64,000 bases of DNA. Origin: Chloroflexi bacterium TSY. GTDB lineage: Bacteria; Chloroflexota; Anaerolineae; Caldilineales; Caldilineaceae. The stretch is taken from the NCBI GenBank assembly GCA_019217005.1, contig JAHBNG010000034.1, positions 1 to 64,000 of the forward strand, in the 5' to 3' direction. Made by a program: the position numbers and the translations under genes. The first letter of the stretch is position 1; each line of letters starts with the position of its first letter. The notes under the pieces were generated by a model. The model saw only the letters and a list, made by a program, of their open reading frames with translations, was not told the DNA's origin and searched no databases. Below, in pieces: positions 46,155 through 55,135 of the stretch.

Positions 46155-46309
46155 GGGGTGGTTCATTTTAGGCGGACAATTAGGTTTACATTTTTGCAAA
46201 GAGAAAAGATGTTTATATTTTCTAATTTGAGCCATGCTCAGGCAGAAAATGACCTCATATAGATTTTTATCTATGTATCAAAAGTGTAAACCTAATTCTG
46301 AACCACCCC
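46155..46309. mobile_element. 155-bp MITE, copy M1
   Basis: Ends GGGGTGGTTCA and TGAACCACCCC with subterminal TTAGGTTTACA/TGTAAACCTAA repeats. Nearly identical to M2 (49767-49921) and inverted M3 (61022-61176). No matching target duplication is seen at the borders, unlike M3, so its flanks have been rearranged. Confidence 0.75.
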
Positions 46310-46459
46310 TCTTTCTGCTTTTGATTCTTTGCTACCAGTCTACTCGATTTACGTTTGCGTCGCGTTAGAATTACGTTTACATAATGTTAGAATTACGTTT
46401 GCTTTTTGTTTGATCATCCCTTTTCTGGCGGATTTTCTCCCTTTTTGTCTGTTTTTTTC

Positions 46460-48265
46460 AGTTACAGCAAAAGTCGGGTACAGAAATATTATGACAAGTA
46501 AATGATTGCGACCAAAAAGAGATAAATTGAAGACCTCCGGAAGAAAAGGCTAGAATAGGAGAGGCCAAGGAGGTCCGGAAAAATGCGCAAAAAGAAGGAG
46601 AAGCAGGTAGAGAAACGATACTACCGACCAACAAAGAAGCGCTGTCCGAACTGCAAAAGCAAACTGAAAAGAAGCTATAAATTATGGCATAAGTATCTGG
46701 AAACACTGGAGGGCAGATATTATGTGGTAAGTCATGGATATCGGTGTCAAAATGAGAACTGCTTGCAGCAAGAAGTGGTCTATCGTTCCCAAGAAGCAGA
46801 AGAGTTGGGTGTACCCGAATGCGGTTATGGGTTAGATGTAATCGTCGAAATAGGATACCAACGATTTTGGCATCAACGAAGAGTGGCCGAAATCCATAAA
46901 GGACTAAAAGAGCGGATAACGATATCTGAAAGACAAGTGCTGAACTTAATCGGTACATTTTTAGCCTTGTTGCGAGCTGGACAGCCAGCGAAGGTAGTAA
47001 ACCAGCAGAAAAAATGGAAAAGGTTGGGCGGACTAATCCTCTCCATAGATGGGATGCAACCAGAGAAAGGAAGTCCAGCGCTCTATGTGGTTCGAGAAGT
47101 CCAGTTAGACATCACTTTGATGGCAGAAGTGTTGGAATCAGGGACTCACAAGACTCTGGTTTCAGCACTGTTGGAACCGATAAACGAATGGGAAATCCCT
47201 ATCAAGGGCATCATCAGTGACGCCCAGGAAAACATCCAACTTGCTGTTGCTCAAGTGTGGCCGAATTGCCCCCCATCAGACTTGTCAGTTCCATTGCATT
47301 AAAGAAGCTGGGCGACTCACTTATGCGCTTGACCGTACAATGAAAACTCAACTCAAAAAGAAGCTGCGTGGCTTTTTGAATCGGGTCTACAAAACGGTTC
47401 GAGAATTGGCGGAAACCGATCCCTACAAAGCAGTTCTTTTGCAATATACTCGCTATCTGCGGTTCACTTTATTGACAAGAGGATTGGCTCCTTTTGAATT
47501 AGGTGGCTTACAGATGGTTCAACAATTAATCACGATTGAAGCATCATTATTACGGGCTCAGGAAAAAGGGGGCATCCGTTACTGACCCGCTTAATCAAGA
47601 TTGCTGGTTTTCATCGTTTTTGCACTGTTCAAGCCAACCGCTTACGACGGCAACTTGGGTGGTTGGTGGCACTCCAACGGCTTTTGTCGCCTGACTCTCA
47701 AGCCGACGACCAGGTACAGGTCACTGCTCATTCCGTTGCATCAGCTGTTGATCAATATTTAGTCGCACTGACACAGGATACGACTCTCGATGACGCAGAT
47801 CGCTCGATTGTTCAGCATATCAACACAACATTTCGCAACCGTTGGTGGGGGCTCTTTGTCTGCTACGATGTCTCGGGTCTTCCTTCCACTAACAATGCCC
47901 TGGAGGGCTTCTTTGGCCGCTTGAAAACCAATCAACGACTTATCACTGGACGCAAAAGTGTTAATAACTTCGTCCTTCGCTATGGCTCTTTTGCTGCCTT
48001 CGTCGATCCGACTGAAACCAAAGACGAATTGCTCTTCCGGCTGCGATCCGTTGACCGGTCCGCTTATTTATTTGAACGGCAACGTTTACATTCGATCCTG
48101 GCTGAACGCAAAGATTATTTTCGCTTTTGCCATCACCTTGATTCAGTCGTTTCTGAACTTGAAATCGCTTGGGAGTCTGCTCTTCTTTCAAATACAAATC
48201 GTCATGATTCTGACTCCCCTTCTAACTCAACATAATAAATTTGTACCCGACTTTTGCCGTAGCTG
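46460..48265. mobile_element. MULE-like insertion sequence, copy 1
   Basis: The left terminal repeat is CAGTTACAGCAAAAGTCGGG and the right, read from the other strand, is CAGCTACGGCAAAAGTCGGG. Copy 2 (50072-51877) and the partial copy 3 (62678-64000) are nearly identical inside. The right end is joined directly to a 5'-truncated IS630 gene, so it probably inserted into that gene. No target duplication is visible. Confidence 0.75.
46583..48235 (+). pseudogene. MULE-like DDE transposase, frameshifted (copy 1)
   Basis: Strong ribosome-binding site (AAGGAGGTCC) before ATG 46583. An N-terminal zinc ribbon (CPNCKSKLK, CQNENCLQQ) is followed by DDE residues in LILSIDGMQPEKG and IKGIISDAQENI, a CxxHxxxC-type motif (CPHQTCQFHCIKEAG, broken here by an extra C in a C6 run near 47275), and the Glu in NNALEGFFGRLK. 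A second frameshift at A5G5 near 47568 is shared by all three copies. The core resembles MULE-like transposases; I cannot assign the exact IS family. Confidence 0.65.
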
Positions 48266-48989
48266 GAAAAAAAACGAGTTGAAACCGCATCTAAGGAAGA
48301 CTTGGTGTATCAGTCAGATTGATGCGCACTTTCTGGCTCAGATGGAGCAATTGCTGGCCCTCTATGCCCAGCCCTATGACCCGCTCTACCCAGTTATCTG
48401 TTTCGATGAGCGTCCTTGTTTTCTGATTGGCGAGTTGCTCGAACCGCTTCCACTGCAAGCCGGACAGATGGCCAAAGAGCATTACGCCTACACCAAGCAT
48501 GGCTCCTGTGCCTTGCTGGCTGCCATTGAGCCCTTGACCGGTCGTCGCCTGGCTCAGGTTCAGCCACAACGCACCAAAAAGGAGTTTGCCCTTTTCTGTC
48601 AGTCTCTCGTGACTCAGTGGCATGAGGCCCAGAAAATCAGACTCGTTCTCGACAATCTCAATACTCACAATGCCAGTGCCTTTTATGAACATCTACCTGC
48701 CGATAAAGCCTTTGCTCTCGCCCAAAAGATTGAGTTTGTCTACACTCCCAAGTCTGCCAGTTGGCTCAATATGATTGAGATCGAGTTCTCCGCCATCTCT
48801 CGCCAATGTCTCAATCGCCGCATTCCGACCATTGAGCAACTCGAAGCTGAAGTTCTCGCACTTGTCAATGAACGCCACGCAAAGCGCATCATCATTGACT
48901 GGCAGTTTTCTATTTCTGATGCTCGCCACAAGATGAATTCTCATTATCGCAAGGTTCATCCTGTTAATCAAAAATTCAAGAAAACTTAA
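48266..48989 (+). pseudogene. IS630-family transposase, C-terminal fragment
   Basis: Begins inside the protein at KKNELKPHLRKTWCISQIDAHF and carries the DDE core: CFDERPCFLIGE, LVLDNLNTH and FVYTPKSASWLNMIEIEFSAIS. The N-terminal helix-turn-helix half is absent because MULE copy 1 abuts it on the left. The long frame starting at 47958 is an artefact of the junction. An identical fragment lies inverted at 61954-62677. Confidence 0.75.
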
Positions 48990-49384
48990 TTTACACTGTA
49001 TTTAGTATCGTAGCGAATACGATCCAAATAGAGTTCATTCTCGCTAACATCAATCTCATGTAGCTGACTAACAAATTTAAGCATCTCGTGATTTAGAATC
49101 TCCGTACTGATTTCCCTCGTGAGCGCAATATCCGATTGGCTGACTCCAGCAAAGAAATCATAGGCTATAGTAGCAAAGCCACCGATCGCATCATAAAGCC
49201 CAAAGCTAGTCTCACCGCCTGAAATCATCCAGGTCAACCCTTGAAACATATAGTCGAATACTTCTTCAGCACCAAAACCCGATGTACTACAGTCTCGAAC
49301 AGTGAGGAAGGGTTTATCATTTGTTACAATACGATGATTCGCATCAACAAATAGTTGCACGTTTGCATTTCCATCACAATTCAC
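48986..49384 (-). pseudogene. Orphan C-terminal protein fragment of unknown family
   Basis: 132 residues reading MNCDGNANVQLFVDANHRIV onward and ending LDRIRYDTKYSVN. It is wedged between the IS1595-like fragment and the IS630 fragment, and its stop coincides with the IS630 border. I recognise no domain. It may be host or cassette sequence trapped between elements. An identical copy is at 61559-61957. Confidence 0.45.
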
Positions 49385-49394
49385 TTCAGCTCTT

Positions 49395-49741
49395 TTATAA
49401 CGCTCGCTGCCAGCTATCCCGCCAAGCCGTATTCTGGATCCGATGGCGACGCTCCAACAACGTACTATAGTTCAGAGACAGTTCCTCTGATAGATGCAGC
49501 GTTGGTGTCCCTTGAATGATGCCTCGCATCACTAAGACTATCGTCACACAATTGTAATGCGTTCCAGACCAGACTGTATTCGTAAAGGCATCGTATACTT
49601 TGCCGCATTCTCGGCATCTGTACTTATTCACCGGGGCTCGCTCTCGACTGTGAGGCGCTTGCCCTTCTGGCAATCTATGTCCATCTGGACATTGCATCCC
49701 TTCTGGATGCAAGATCTCTAACAATCTCTCATAAGGCCAAT
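49395..49741 (-). pseudogene. IS1595-like transposase, N-terminal fragment
   Basis: Reads LDWPYERLLEILHPEGMQCP, a zinc ribbon (CPDGH and CRECGKVYDAFTNTVWSGTHY) and a helical region ending RRHRIQNTAWRDSWQRAL, then a stop. The DDE domain is missing. The true N-terminus is replaced by 25 bp of an ISAzo13 end (49742-49766) and MITE M2, which supply a fortuitous start. The same chimera is at 61096-61548. Confidence 0.65.
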
Positions 49742-49766
49742 CCAAAAAATAAAATATACGCGAGAA

Positions 49767-49921
49767 GGGGTGGTTCATTTTAGGCGGACAATTAGGTTTA
49801 CATTTTTGCAAAGAGAAAAGATGTTTATATTTTCTACTTTGAGCCATGCTCAGGCAGAAAATGACCTCATATAGATTTTTATCTATGTATCAAAAGTGTA
49901 AACCTAATTCTGAACCACCCC
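49767..49921. mobile_element. 155-bp MITE, copy M2 (chimeric flanks)
   Basis: Same ends as M1. The left flank is the 25-bp end of an ISAzo13 element (49742-49766), exactly as at M3, but the right flank is the sequence leading to MULE copy 2, exactly as at M1. No target duplication exists across the two flanks, so this copy is best explained by recombination between an M1-like and an M3-like MITE. Confidence 0.75.
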
Positions 49922-50071
49922 TCTTTCTGCTTTTGATTCTTTGCTACCAGTCTACTCGATTTACGTTTGCGTCGCGTTAGAATTACGTTTACATAATGTT
50001 AGAATTACGTTTGCTTTTTGTTTGATCATCCCTTTTCTGGCGGATTTTCTCCCTTTTTGTCTGTTTTTTTT

Positions 50072-51877
50072 CAGTTACAGCAAAAGTCGGGTACAGAAAT
50101 ATTATGACAAGTAAATGATTGCGACCAAAAAGAGATAAATTGAAGACCTCCGGAAGAAAAGGCTAGAATAGGAGAGGCCAAGGAGGTCCGGAAAAATGCG
50201 CAAAAAGAAGGAGAAGCAGGTAGAGAAACGATACTACCGACCAACAAAGAAGCGCTGTCCGAACTGCAAAAGCAAACTGAAAAGAAGCTATAAATTATGG
50301 CATAAGTATCTGGAAACACTGGAGGGCAGATATTATGTGGTAAGTCATGGATATCGGTGTCAAAATGAGAACTGCTTGCAGCAAGAAGTGGTCTATCGTT
50401 CCCAAGAAGCAGAAGAGTTGGGTGTACCCGAATGCGGTTATGGGTTAGATGTAATCGTCGAAATAGGATACCAACGATTTTGGCATCAACGAAGAGTGGC
50501 CGAAATCCATAAAGGACTAAAAGAGCGGATAACGATATCTGAAAGACAAGTGCTGAACTTAATCGGTACATTTTTAGCCTTGTTGCGAGCTGGACAGCCA
50601 GCGAAGGTAGTAAACCAGCAGAAAAAATGGAAAAGGTTGGGCGGACTAATCCTCTCCATAGATGGGATGCAACCAGAGAAAGGAAGTCCAGCGCTCTATG
50701 TGGTTCGAGAAGTCCAGTTAGACATCACTTTGATGGCAGAAGTGTTGGAATCAGGGACTCACAAGACTCTGGTTTCAGCACTGTTGGAACCGATAAACGA
50801 ATGGGAAATCCCTATCAAGGGCATCATCAGTGACGCCCAGGAAAACATCCAACTTGCTGTTGCTCAAGTGTGGCCGAATTGCCCCCATCAGACTTGTCAG
50901 TTCCATTGCATTAAAGAAGCTGGGCGACTCACTTATGCGCTTGACCGTACAATGAAAACTCAACTCAAAAAGAAGCTGCGTGGCTTTTTTGAATCGGGTC
51001 TACAAAACGGTTCGAGAATTGGCGGAAACCGATCCCTACAAAGCAGTTCTTTTGCAATATACTCGCTATCTGCGGTTCACTTTATTGACAAGAGGATTGG
51101 CTCCTTTTGAATTAGGTGGCTTACAGATGGTTCAACAATTAATCACGATTGAAGCATCATTATTACGGGCTCAGGAAAAAGGGGGCATCCGTTACTGACC
51201 CGCTTAATCAAGATTGCTGGTTTTCATCGTTTTTGCACTGTTCAAGCCAACCGCTTACGACGGCAACTTGGGTGGTTGGTGGCACTCCAACGGCTTTGTC
51301 GCCTGACTCTCAAGCCGACGACCAGGTACAGGTCACTGCTCATTCCGTTGCATCAGCTGTTGATCAATATTTAGTCGCACTGACACAGGATACGACTCTC
51401 GATGACGCAGATCGCTCGATTGTTCAGCATATCAACACAACATTTCGCAACCGTTGGTGGGGGCTCTTTGTCTGCTACGATGTCTCGGGTCTTCCTTCCA
51501 CTAACAATGCCCTGGAGGGCTTCTTTGGCCGCTTGAAAACCAATCAACGACTTATCACTGGACGCAAAAGTGTTAATAACTTCGTCCTTCGCTATGGCTC
51601 TTTTGCTGCCTTCGTCGATCCGACTGAAACCAAAGACGAATTGCTCTTCCGGCTGCGATCCGTTGACCGGTCCGCTTATTTATTTGAACGGCAACGTTTA
51701 CATTCGATCCTGGCTGAACGCAAAGATTATTTTCGCTTTTGCCATCACCTTGATTCAGTCGTTTCTGAACTTGAAATCGCTTGGGAGTCTGCTCTTCTTT
51801 CAAATACAAATCGTCATGATTCTGACTCCCCTTCTAACTCAACATAATAAATTTGTACCCGACTTTTGCTGCTACTG
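50072..51877. mobile_element. MULE-like insertion sequence, copy 2
   Basis: Complete, with terminal repeats CAGTTACAGCAAAAGTCGGG and, on the other strand, CAGTAGCAGCAAAAGTCGGG. A run of T (8 on the left, 7-8 on the right) outside both ends may be the target duplication. The segment 46155-48257 is repeated directly as 49767-51869. Confidence 0.75.
50196..51847 (+). pseudogene. MULE-like DDE transposase, frameshifted (copy 2)
   Basis: Same protein as at 46583. In this copy the C-run near 50882 is C5 and the frame stays open through CPHQTCQFHCIKEAG. It breaks at a T6 run near 50985 (T5 in the other copies), again at the shared A5G5 site near 51181, and at a T3 run near 51295 (T4 elsewhere). The differences between copies are almost entirely homopolymer lengths. 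Confidence 0.65.
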
Positions 51878-51919
51878 TTTTTTTACTGATTTTTCATTTG
51901 TCAACAGAACCTAGTATGC

Positions 51920-52081
51920 ATGGCCGTAGACAAAAATGAAGCGGCAACGTTTGTCCGTCGTCTGTTACGTCATGCCGAATTTAATACGCAGGCAAAGCGT
52001 ATGGGTGCCGTGATTCGACTATCGAGTCGAGGGATTCAGATTTGGCGATTACATGCTGAAAAAGAAGACTTTATGAACTGA
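51920..52081 (+). CDS. Small hypothetical protein, 53 residues
   Basis: ATG 51920 opens MAVDKNEAATFVRRLLRHAE, ending RLHAEKEDFMN at 52081. It is short, charged and helical in appearance, and lies directly right of MULE copy 2, so an upstream promoter may be lost. An inverted repeat with attC-like 7-mers follows at 52155-52201, so it could be a cassette gene. No domain is recognised. Confidence 0.4.
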   Translation: MAVDKNEAATFVRRLLRHAEFNTQAKRMGAVIRLSSRGIQIWRLHAEKEDFMN

Positions 52082-52154
52082 TCATGATTGGCTAACTAAG
52101 AATGAAGACGTAAGGCTTCTATTGACGCGGCGGAATACAATAATATCTTTTCAT

Positions 52155-52201
52155 TATCAGTTCAACTGGCGAACTCATACATCTTGCCAGTTAAACTGAT
52201 A
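52155..52201. repeat. 16-bp-arm inverted repeat with attC-like 7-mers
   Basis: TATCAGTTCAACTGGC (52155-52170) and GCCAGTTAAACTGATA (52186-52201) are complementary with one mismatch around a 15-nt loop. The inner words GTTCAAC and GTTAAAC match the attC 7-mer consensus RYYYAAC and GTTRRRY. It is shorter than known attC sites and shows no bulged bases, so it may instead be a terminator for the flanking genes. Confidence 0.5.
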
Positions 52202-52221
52202 TTCGTGGTTTTCTGAATTGT

Positions 52222-52428
52222 TCAGCCATTCTGTGTAGATTGTTGGATATCGTCGCCATCATCAGAGGGCTTCAGATTGGCGTCAGAAGCCGATTGACCA
52301 GGAGTGTTAATTATCCCAGGCTTGTGTAGCTTTACCAGATTCTGTAGGATATGGCCAATTGCCATTTCGACCGATATTTTCTTGCGCGTCCATAAAGATA
52401 ACAATTCGTCAGGCGAATAGGTGCTCAT
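52222..52428 (-). CDS. Small hypothetical protein, 68 residues
   Basis: Starts at 52428 with a good ribosome-binding site (GGAGGAACACAC) on the minus strand: MSTYSPDELLSLWTRKKISV, ending DIQQSTQNG. No known domain. It is divergent from the HTH gene at 52548, and the 119-bp gap holds two operator-like palindromes, so it is probably controlled by that regulator. Confidence 0.6.
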   Translation of the reverse strand: MSTYSPDELLSLWTRKKISVEMAIGHILQNLVKLHKPGIINTPGQSASDANLKPSDDGDDIQQSTQNG

Positions 52429-52458
52429 GTGTGTTCCTCCAAATGAATATTAATTTAT

Positions 52459-52489
52459 TTCGCTGATGGCGAATTTCTCTGATAGCGAA
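52459..52489. promoter_or_regulatory. Two tandem operator-like palindromes
   Basis: TTCGCTGATGGCGAA (52459-52473) and TTCTCTGATAGCGAA (52475-52489) are two copies of a TTCGC-N5-GCGAA palindrome spaced 16 bp start to start. They sit between divergent genes, one of which encodes an HTH protein, as expected for autoregulation. Confidence 0.65.
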
Positions 52490-52547
52490 ATTTAATCATG
52501 ATTTTGAAGGCTTGTCAAGCCTTTTGTTGAAACCCAGGTTCTAATTC

Positions 52548-52763
52548 GTGCAAAAGTTTGGTGAAAAGGTTCGCGCTTTGCGTCAAAAGAATAGAATGAC
52601 TTTGAAAGAGCTAGCTGAGGCGCTTGAATTATCCTCTTTCAGCTATGTGAGCGAAATTGAAACTGGCAAGAAAACACCCCATCCAACCTTGATCATCAAA
52701 ATTGCCGATGTATTTGGCGTTACTGCTGATCAGTTAATGCGAGATGATGTTGAACTTGATTAA
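52548..52763 (+). CDS. HTH XRE-family transcriptional regulator
   Basis: 71 residues from GTG 52548. It is a single Cro/C1-type helix-turn-helix domain: FGEKVRALRQKNRMTLKELAEALELSSFSYVSEIETGKKTPHPTLIIKIADVFGV. It probably binds the two palindromes in the divergent promoter region and controls itself and the small gene at 52428. Such isolated regulators are frequent cassette or antitoxin components. Confidence 0.8.
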   Translation: MQKFGEKVRALRQKNRMTLKELAEALELSSFSYVSEIETGKKTPHPTLIIKIADVFGVTADQLMRDDVELD

Positions 52764-53062
52764 CTGTTGTTCAGACTTGACTGAGCACACCCACAGATGA
52801 GAAAAATCGTAATCTTGGGGTCTTGAAACTCTAGGGGCTGCAAGTTTGTTCGCGCCAACATTCCGTGCAGGCGACTCGGCTAGATCAGCGCGGTTTGGAA
52901 GTTGGTTACCCGCATTAACGTAAATTCGTTGGTCATGTGATCCGCACCGCATCCGCCGAGCGCCTGACGGTTGCGTTGGACGAAAAACGTAAGGGAAAAG
53001 TAAAGCGGAAATAGTACATCTGGGTGATGGAAGAGGGGCAGAAAACGAAGTAAAGTAAGGGA
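52764..53062. other. Region upstream of the IS91-like transposase
   Basis: About 300 bp without an intact gene. On the plus strand 52935-53012 reads HVIRTASAERLTVALDEKRK to a stop, possibly the end of a lost recombinase or accessory protein. CGCCAAC near 52855 resembles an attC 7-mer but has no convincing partner. Confidence 0.3.
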
Positions 53063-54427
53063 ATGTTCAGTGGAAACTTCATCGATGTAGGAACAAAGAA
53101 GCCAGAGTTGGACTTAGCCGATATCTTCCATGAGTATTTTGAAGAGTATCGGAGGGTATATGGATGTAATGCAGATGAGATGCGGGCAGTGAACGCAATC
53201 CTGAAATGTCGGACCGCTCAGATGGGCGGTCTTTTGCGTGTATGTGATGAGTGTGGGAAGTGGCAATTCATCTGGAAAGCATGTAAGAACCGGAACTGTA
53301 ATAAATGTGGAGCATTTGAGAAGGCGAAATGGTTGAGTGGATTGACGACGAGGTTATTGCCCACGCATTATCACCAAGTGGTCTTGACAATCGACCATGA
53401 GATCAACGAGATCGCGTATCATAATCAGAAAGTGATATACGATATCGTATTCAAGACGGCGAGCGAGACGCTGCAGGAATTTGGGAGAAGATATTTAGGA
53501 GGGGTGATCGGATTTACCGGAGCGCTGCATACGTGGGGACAGCAAGTGCACCCGCATATCCATCTGCATTGTATGGTAATAGGTGGTGCGTTGGTGGAGA
53601 CAAGTGAAGGGTATGAGTGGAGGGGAAGTCAGCCCACCTTTCTCTTTCCAGTGGTGGAACTGTCGGCAGCGTTTCGAGATGCGTTTTGTGACGAAGTGCT
53701 GAAAGCGTATGAGAAGGGAGAGATCGGATTAAGCGGTCGGTGTATGAATGAGGATGTGGCGAAGCTGGTGGAGCGGATGCGAGCGCGCAAGTGGGAAGTC
53801 TATATCCAGAAGCCACCCCAGATTGAGGTTGCGCCAAATGAGATACCGCCCGAATCTGATGATGGGCGGAACACAATCCTAGTGGAGCCAGACCCGAGGG
53901 CGTTACAAGAGCGCTTACTCGACCCGGTCCATCTGGCTGACTATTTGGGACGCTATGTGCATCAGAGCGCCATCTCCAACAGTCGGCTGATAGAAATGGC
54001 TGATGGGGAGGTGACATTCAACTATTATGACAATCGAGACAAAGATGAGAGTGGACGGGGCACACTGAAAGAGATGAGTCTCTCTGGTGTTGAGTTTATC
54101 CGACGGTTCCTGTGGCATGTCTTGCCCAAGGGCTATGTGCGTATCCGTCACTATGGATTGCACGCCAGCGGCTGTCGCTTGAAGTTGATGCTGGCGCGTT
54201 TCCTGCTCGGTTTGCCCTTGGAGCTACCACCCAAGCCCATTCTGGACCTAGCCCAATGGCTGCAATCCTTGGGGCAAGATGATCCCAACCGCTGTCCTTT
54301 CTGTCAACATGGAATCATGCGCCAGCGGGCCACCTTTGGTCCACTCTCTGGCTGGCGCCTCATGTTTCTCGTCATGCTGGGTGTCGCTGTTCAGGGCCAA
54401 GTAGCTACGCAAGAGGTGCACACGTGA
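53063..54427 (+). CDS. IS91-family transposase (Y-type HUH)
   Basis: 454 residues. N-terminal zinc-binding cysteines (CRTAQMGGLLRVCDECGKWQF, CKNRNCNKC) precede the HUH motif in HPHIHLHCMVIGGAL, and the tyrosine region is YLGRYVHQSAISNSRLI. IS91 elements move by rolling-circle replication. The frame is open throughout. The element's ori and ter ends were not identified. It lies upstream of the attC at 54628, so it inserted into the cassette array or was captured by it. Confidence 0.85.
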   Translation: MFSGNFIDVGTKKPELDLADIFHEYFEEYRRVYGCNADEMRAVNAILKCRTAQMGGLLRVCDECGKWQFIWKACKNRNCNKCGAFEKAKWLSGLTTRLLPTHYHQVVLTIDHEINEIAYHNQKVIYDIVFKTASETLQEFGRRYLGGVIGFTGALHTWGQQVHPHIHLHCMVIGGALVETSEGYEWRGSQPTFLFPVVELSAAFRDAFCDEVLKAYEKGEIGLSGRCMNEDVAKLVERMRARKWEVYIQKPPQIEVAPNEIPPESDDGRNTILVEPDPRALQERLLDPVHLADYLGRYVHQSAISNSRLIEMADGEVTFNYYDNRDKDESGRGTLKEMSLSGVEFIRRFLWHVLPKGYVRIRHYGLHASGCRLKLMLARFLLGLPLELPPKPILDLAQWLQSLGQDDPNRCPFCQHGIMRQRATFGPLSGWRLMFLVMLGVAVQGQVATQEVHT

Positions 54428-54525
54428 CCTTCTACCTTCGATTCTGGCCCGGTCTTCGGGAAGGTATCAGTCTCTCTTTCGGTAGATTTGCATACACCAT
54501 TTGGCAGAAATCCCTGCATTCGGTG

Positions 54526-54564
54526 GCACAAATCAGAAGGTTTGTGCTATAATGCTCATTGCTA
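54526..54564 (+). promoter_or_regulatory. -10 box overlapped by a short palindrome
   Basis: GCACAAA (54526-54532) and TTTGTGC (54541-54547) form a palindrome ending directly at TATAAT (54548-54553). An AGGAGG and ATG follow near 54564-54573, but that frame stops after four codons (MIFM). This looks like the regulated start of a gene whose body has been lost. Confidence 0.4.
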
Positions 54565-54627
54565 GGAGGCAGATGATTTTCATGTAGAGCGACGCACGGT
54601 ACCGCAAATTCCATAGGGATCCACTTC

Positions 54628-54751
54628 GTCCAACAGGCAGTGAACCGGACCCGCAACAGAACGAATGGGCGATGGGGTCTTCTCGCTTTGGCTTCAGTTG
54701 ATGGACTCTCTTTTTTCACGTTCTTGCGGGCCGGTTACTGAAGCGTTGGCG
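54628..54751 (+). other. attC integron cassette site
   Basis: The outer 7-mers are GTCCAAC (54628-54634) and GTTGGCG (54745-54751). Inside them CAGTGAACCGGACCCGCAAC (54637-54656, continuing AGAACG) pairs with CGTTCTTGCGGGCCGGTTAC (54719-54738, continuing TG). About 22 base pairs form, with extra G, A and CA bases on the left arm only. Unpaired one-sided bases and a short central spacer are the hallmarks of attC recombination sites. The ~55-nt loop is the variable terminal structure. Confidence 0.75.
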
Positions 54752-54775
54752 CTCATCTTGTCTAGCTAAAAACAC

Positions 54776-54804
54776 TTGACAAACCAGATTGATTGCTTTA
54801 CAAT
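54776..54804 (+). promoter_or_regulatory. Strong sigma-70-like promoter inside a cassette
   Basis: TTGACA (54776-54781), a 17-bp spacer and TACAAT (54799-54804). It begins just 25 bp after the attC end and drives the unit that ends at the terminator 54907-54950. Confidence 0.65.
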
Positions 54805-54810
54805 TTATTT

Positions 54811-54950
54811 AACACTTGGATCAGAGTGTGTGCAACAATGCTCATCCCATTATTGACCTTGCATGTACCCCGACAGCAGGTATCTGAATTATTGGTTGCT
54901 TTTACACCTCGGCAGACTGCTGTATTGGTAGTAGTCTGCCGAGGTTTTTT
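54811..54950 (+). ncRNA. Candidate small RNA or leader (about 140 nt)
   Basis: Transcription from the promoter at 54776-54804 would start near 54811 and stop at the terminator 54907-54950. The unit contains only a 42-codon frame from ATG 54839 (MLIPLLTLHVPRQQ) that runs through the terminator stem and stops at 54961. It is therefore either a small RNA or an attenuator-type leader. It is the only visible content of a ~400-bp cassette between 54746 and 55146. No RNA family is recognised. Confidence 0.4.
54907..54950 (+). terminator. Rho-independent terminator
   Basis: CCTCGGCAGACT (54907-54918) pairs perfectly with AGTCTGCCGAGG (54933-54944), followed by TTTTTT. A 12-bp GC-rich stem with a T6 tract is a textbook terminator. 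Confidence 0.85.
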
Positions 54951-55135
54951 ATTGGCTCAGTGAGTGGAAGAAATCGCACAATTGTAGACGAATACGACTA
55001 GCCTCACCGTTATTGTCAAGTCTGTCGTGTATCTGCGCTAACCGACAGACCTGTCTGCTAAGGTGTTATGGACCATAAAACTGGGCCACATCCTCGTACA
55101 ATCTGGTTCAGCATCGTTAGATGACAGAGTTGTAT

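Larger units (their letters stand above)
46943..49921. repeat. Left copy of a ~3-kb inverted repeat
   Basis: This segment is the reverse complement of 61022-64000, with positions related by x to 110943-x over most of its length. Four pairs of ORF boundaries obey this relation exactly, showing no net indels across about 1.9 kb. It contains most of MULE copy 1, the IS630 fragment, an orphan protein fragment, the IS1595-like fragment and MITE M2. The repeat may continue past the window end. Confidence 0.85.

Noticed and set aside
46340..46410. Three spaced AATTACGTTT words, considered as a CRISPR-like array
   Set aside because: Only three short imperfect units without regular spacers; more likely IS-end repeats.
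47958..48260. N-terminal extension of the IS630 fragment frame
   Set aside because: It reads the MULE transposase gene in a wrong frame; the IS630 similarity begins only after the MULE border.
52850..52925. Possible short attC around CGCCAAC and GTTGG
   Set aside because: Only the outer words pair; the inner arms do not form a convincing stem.
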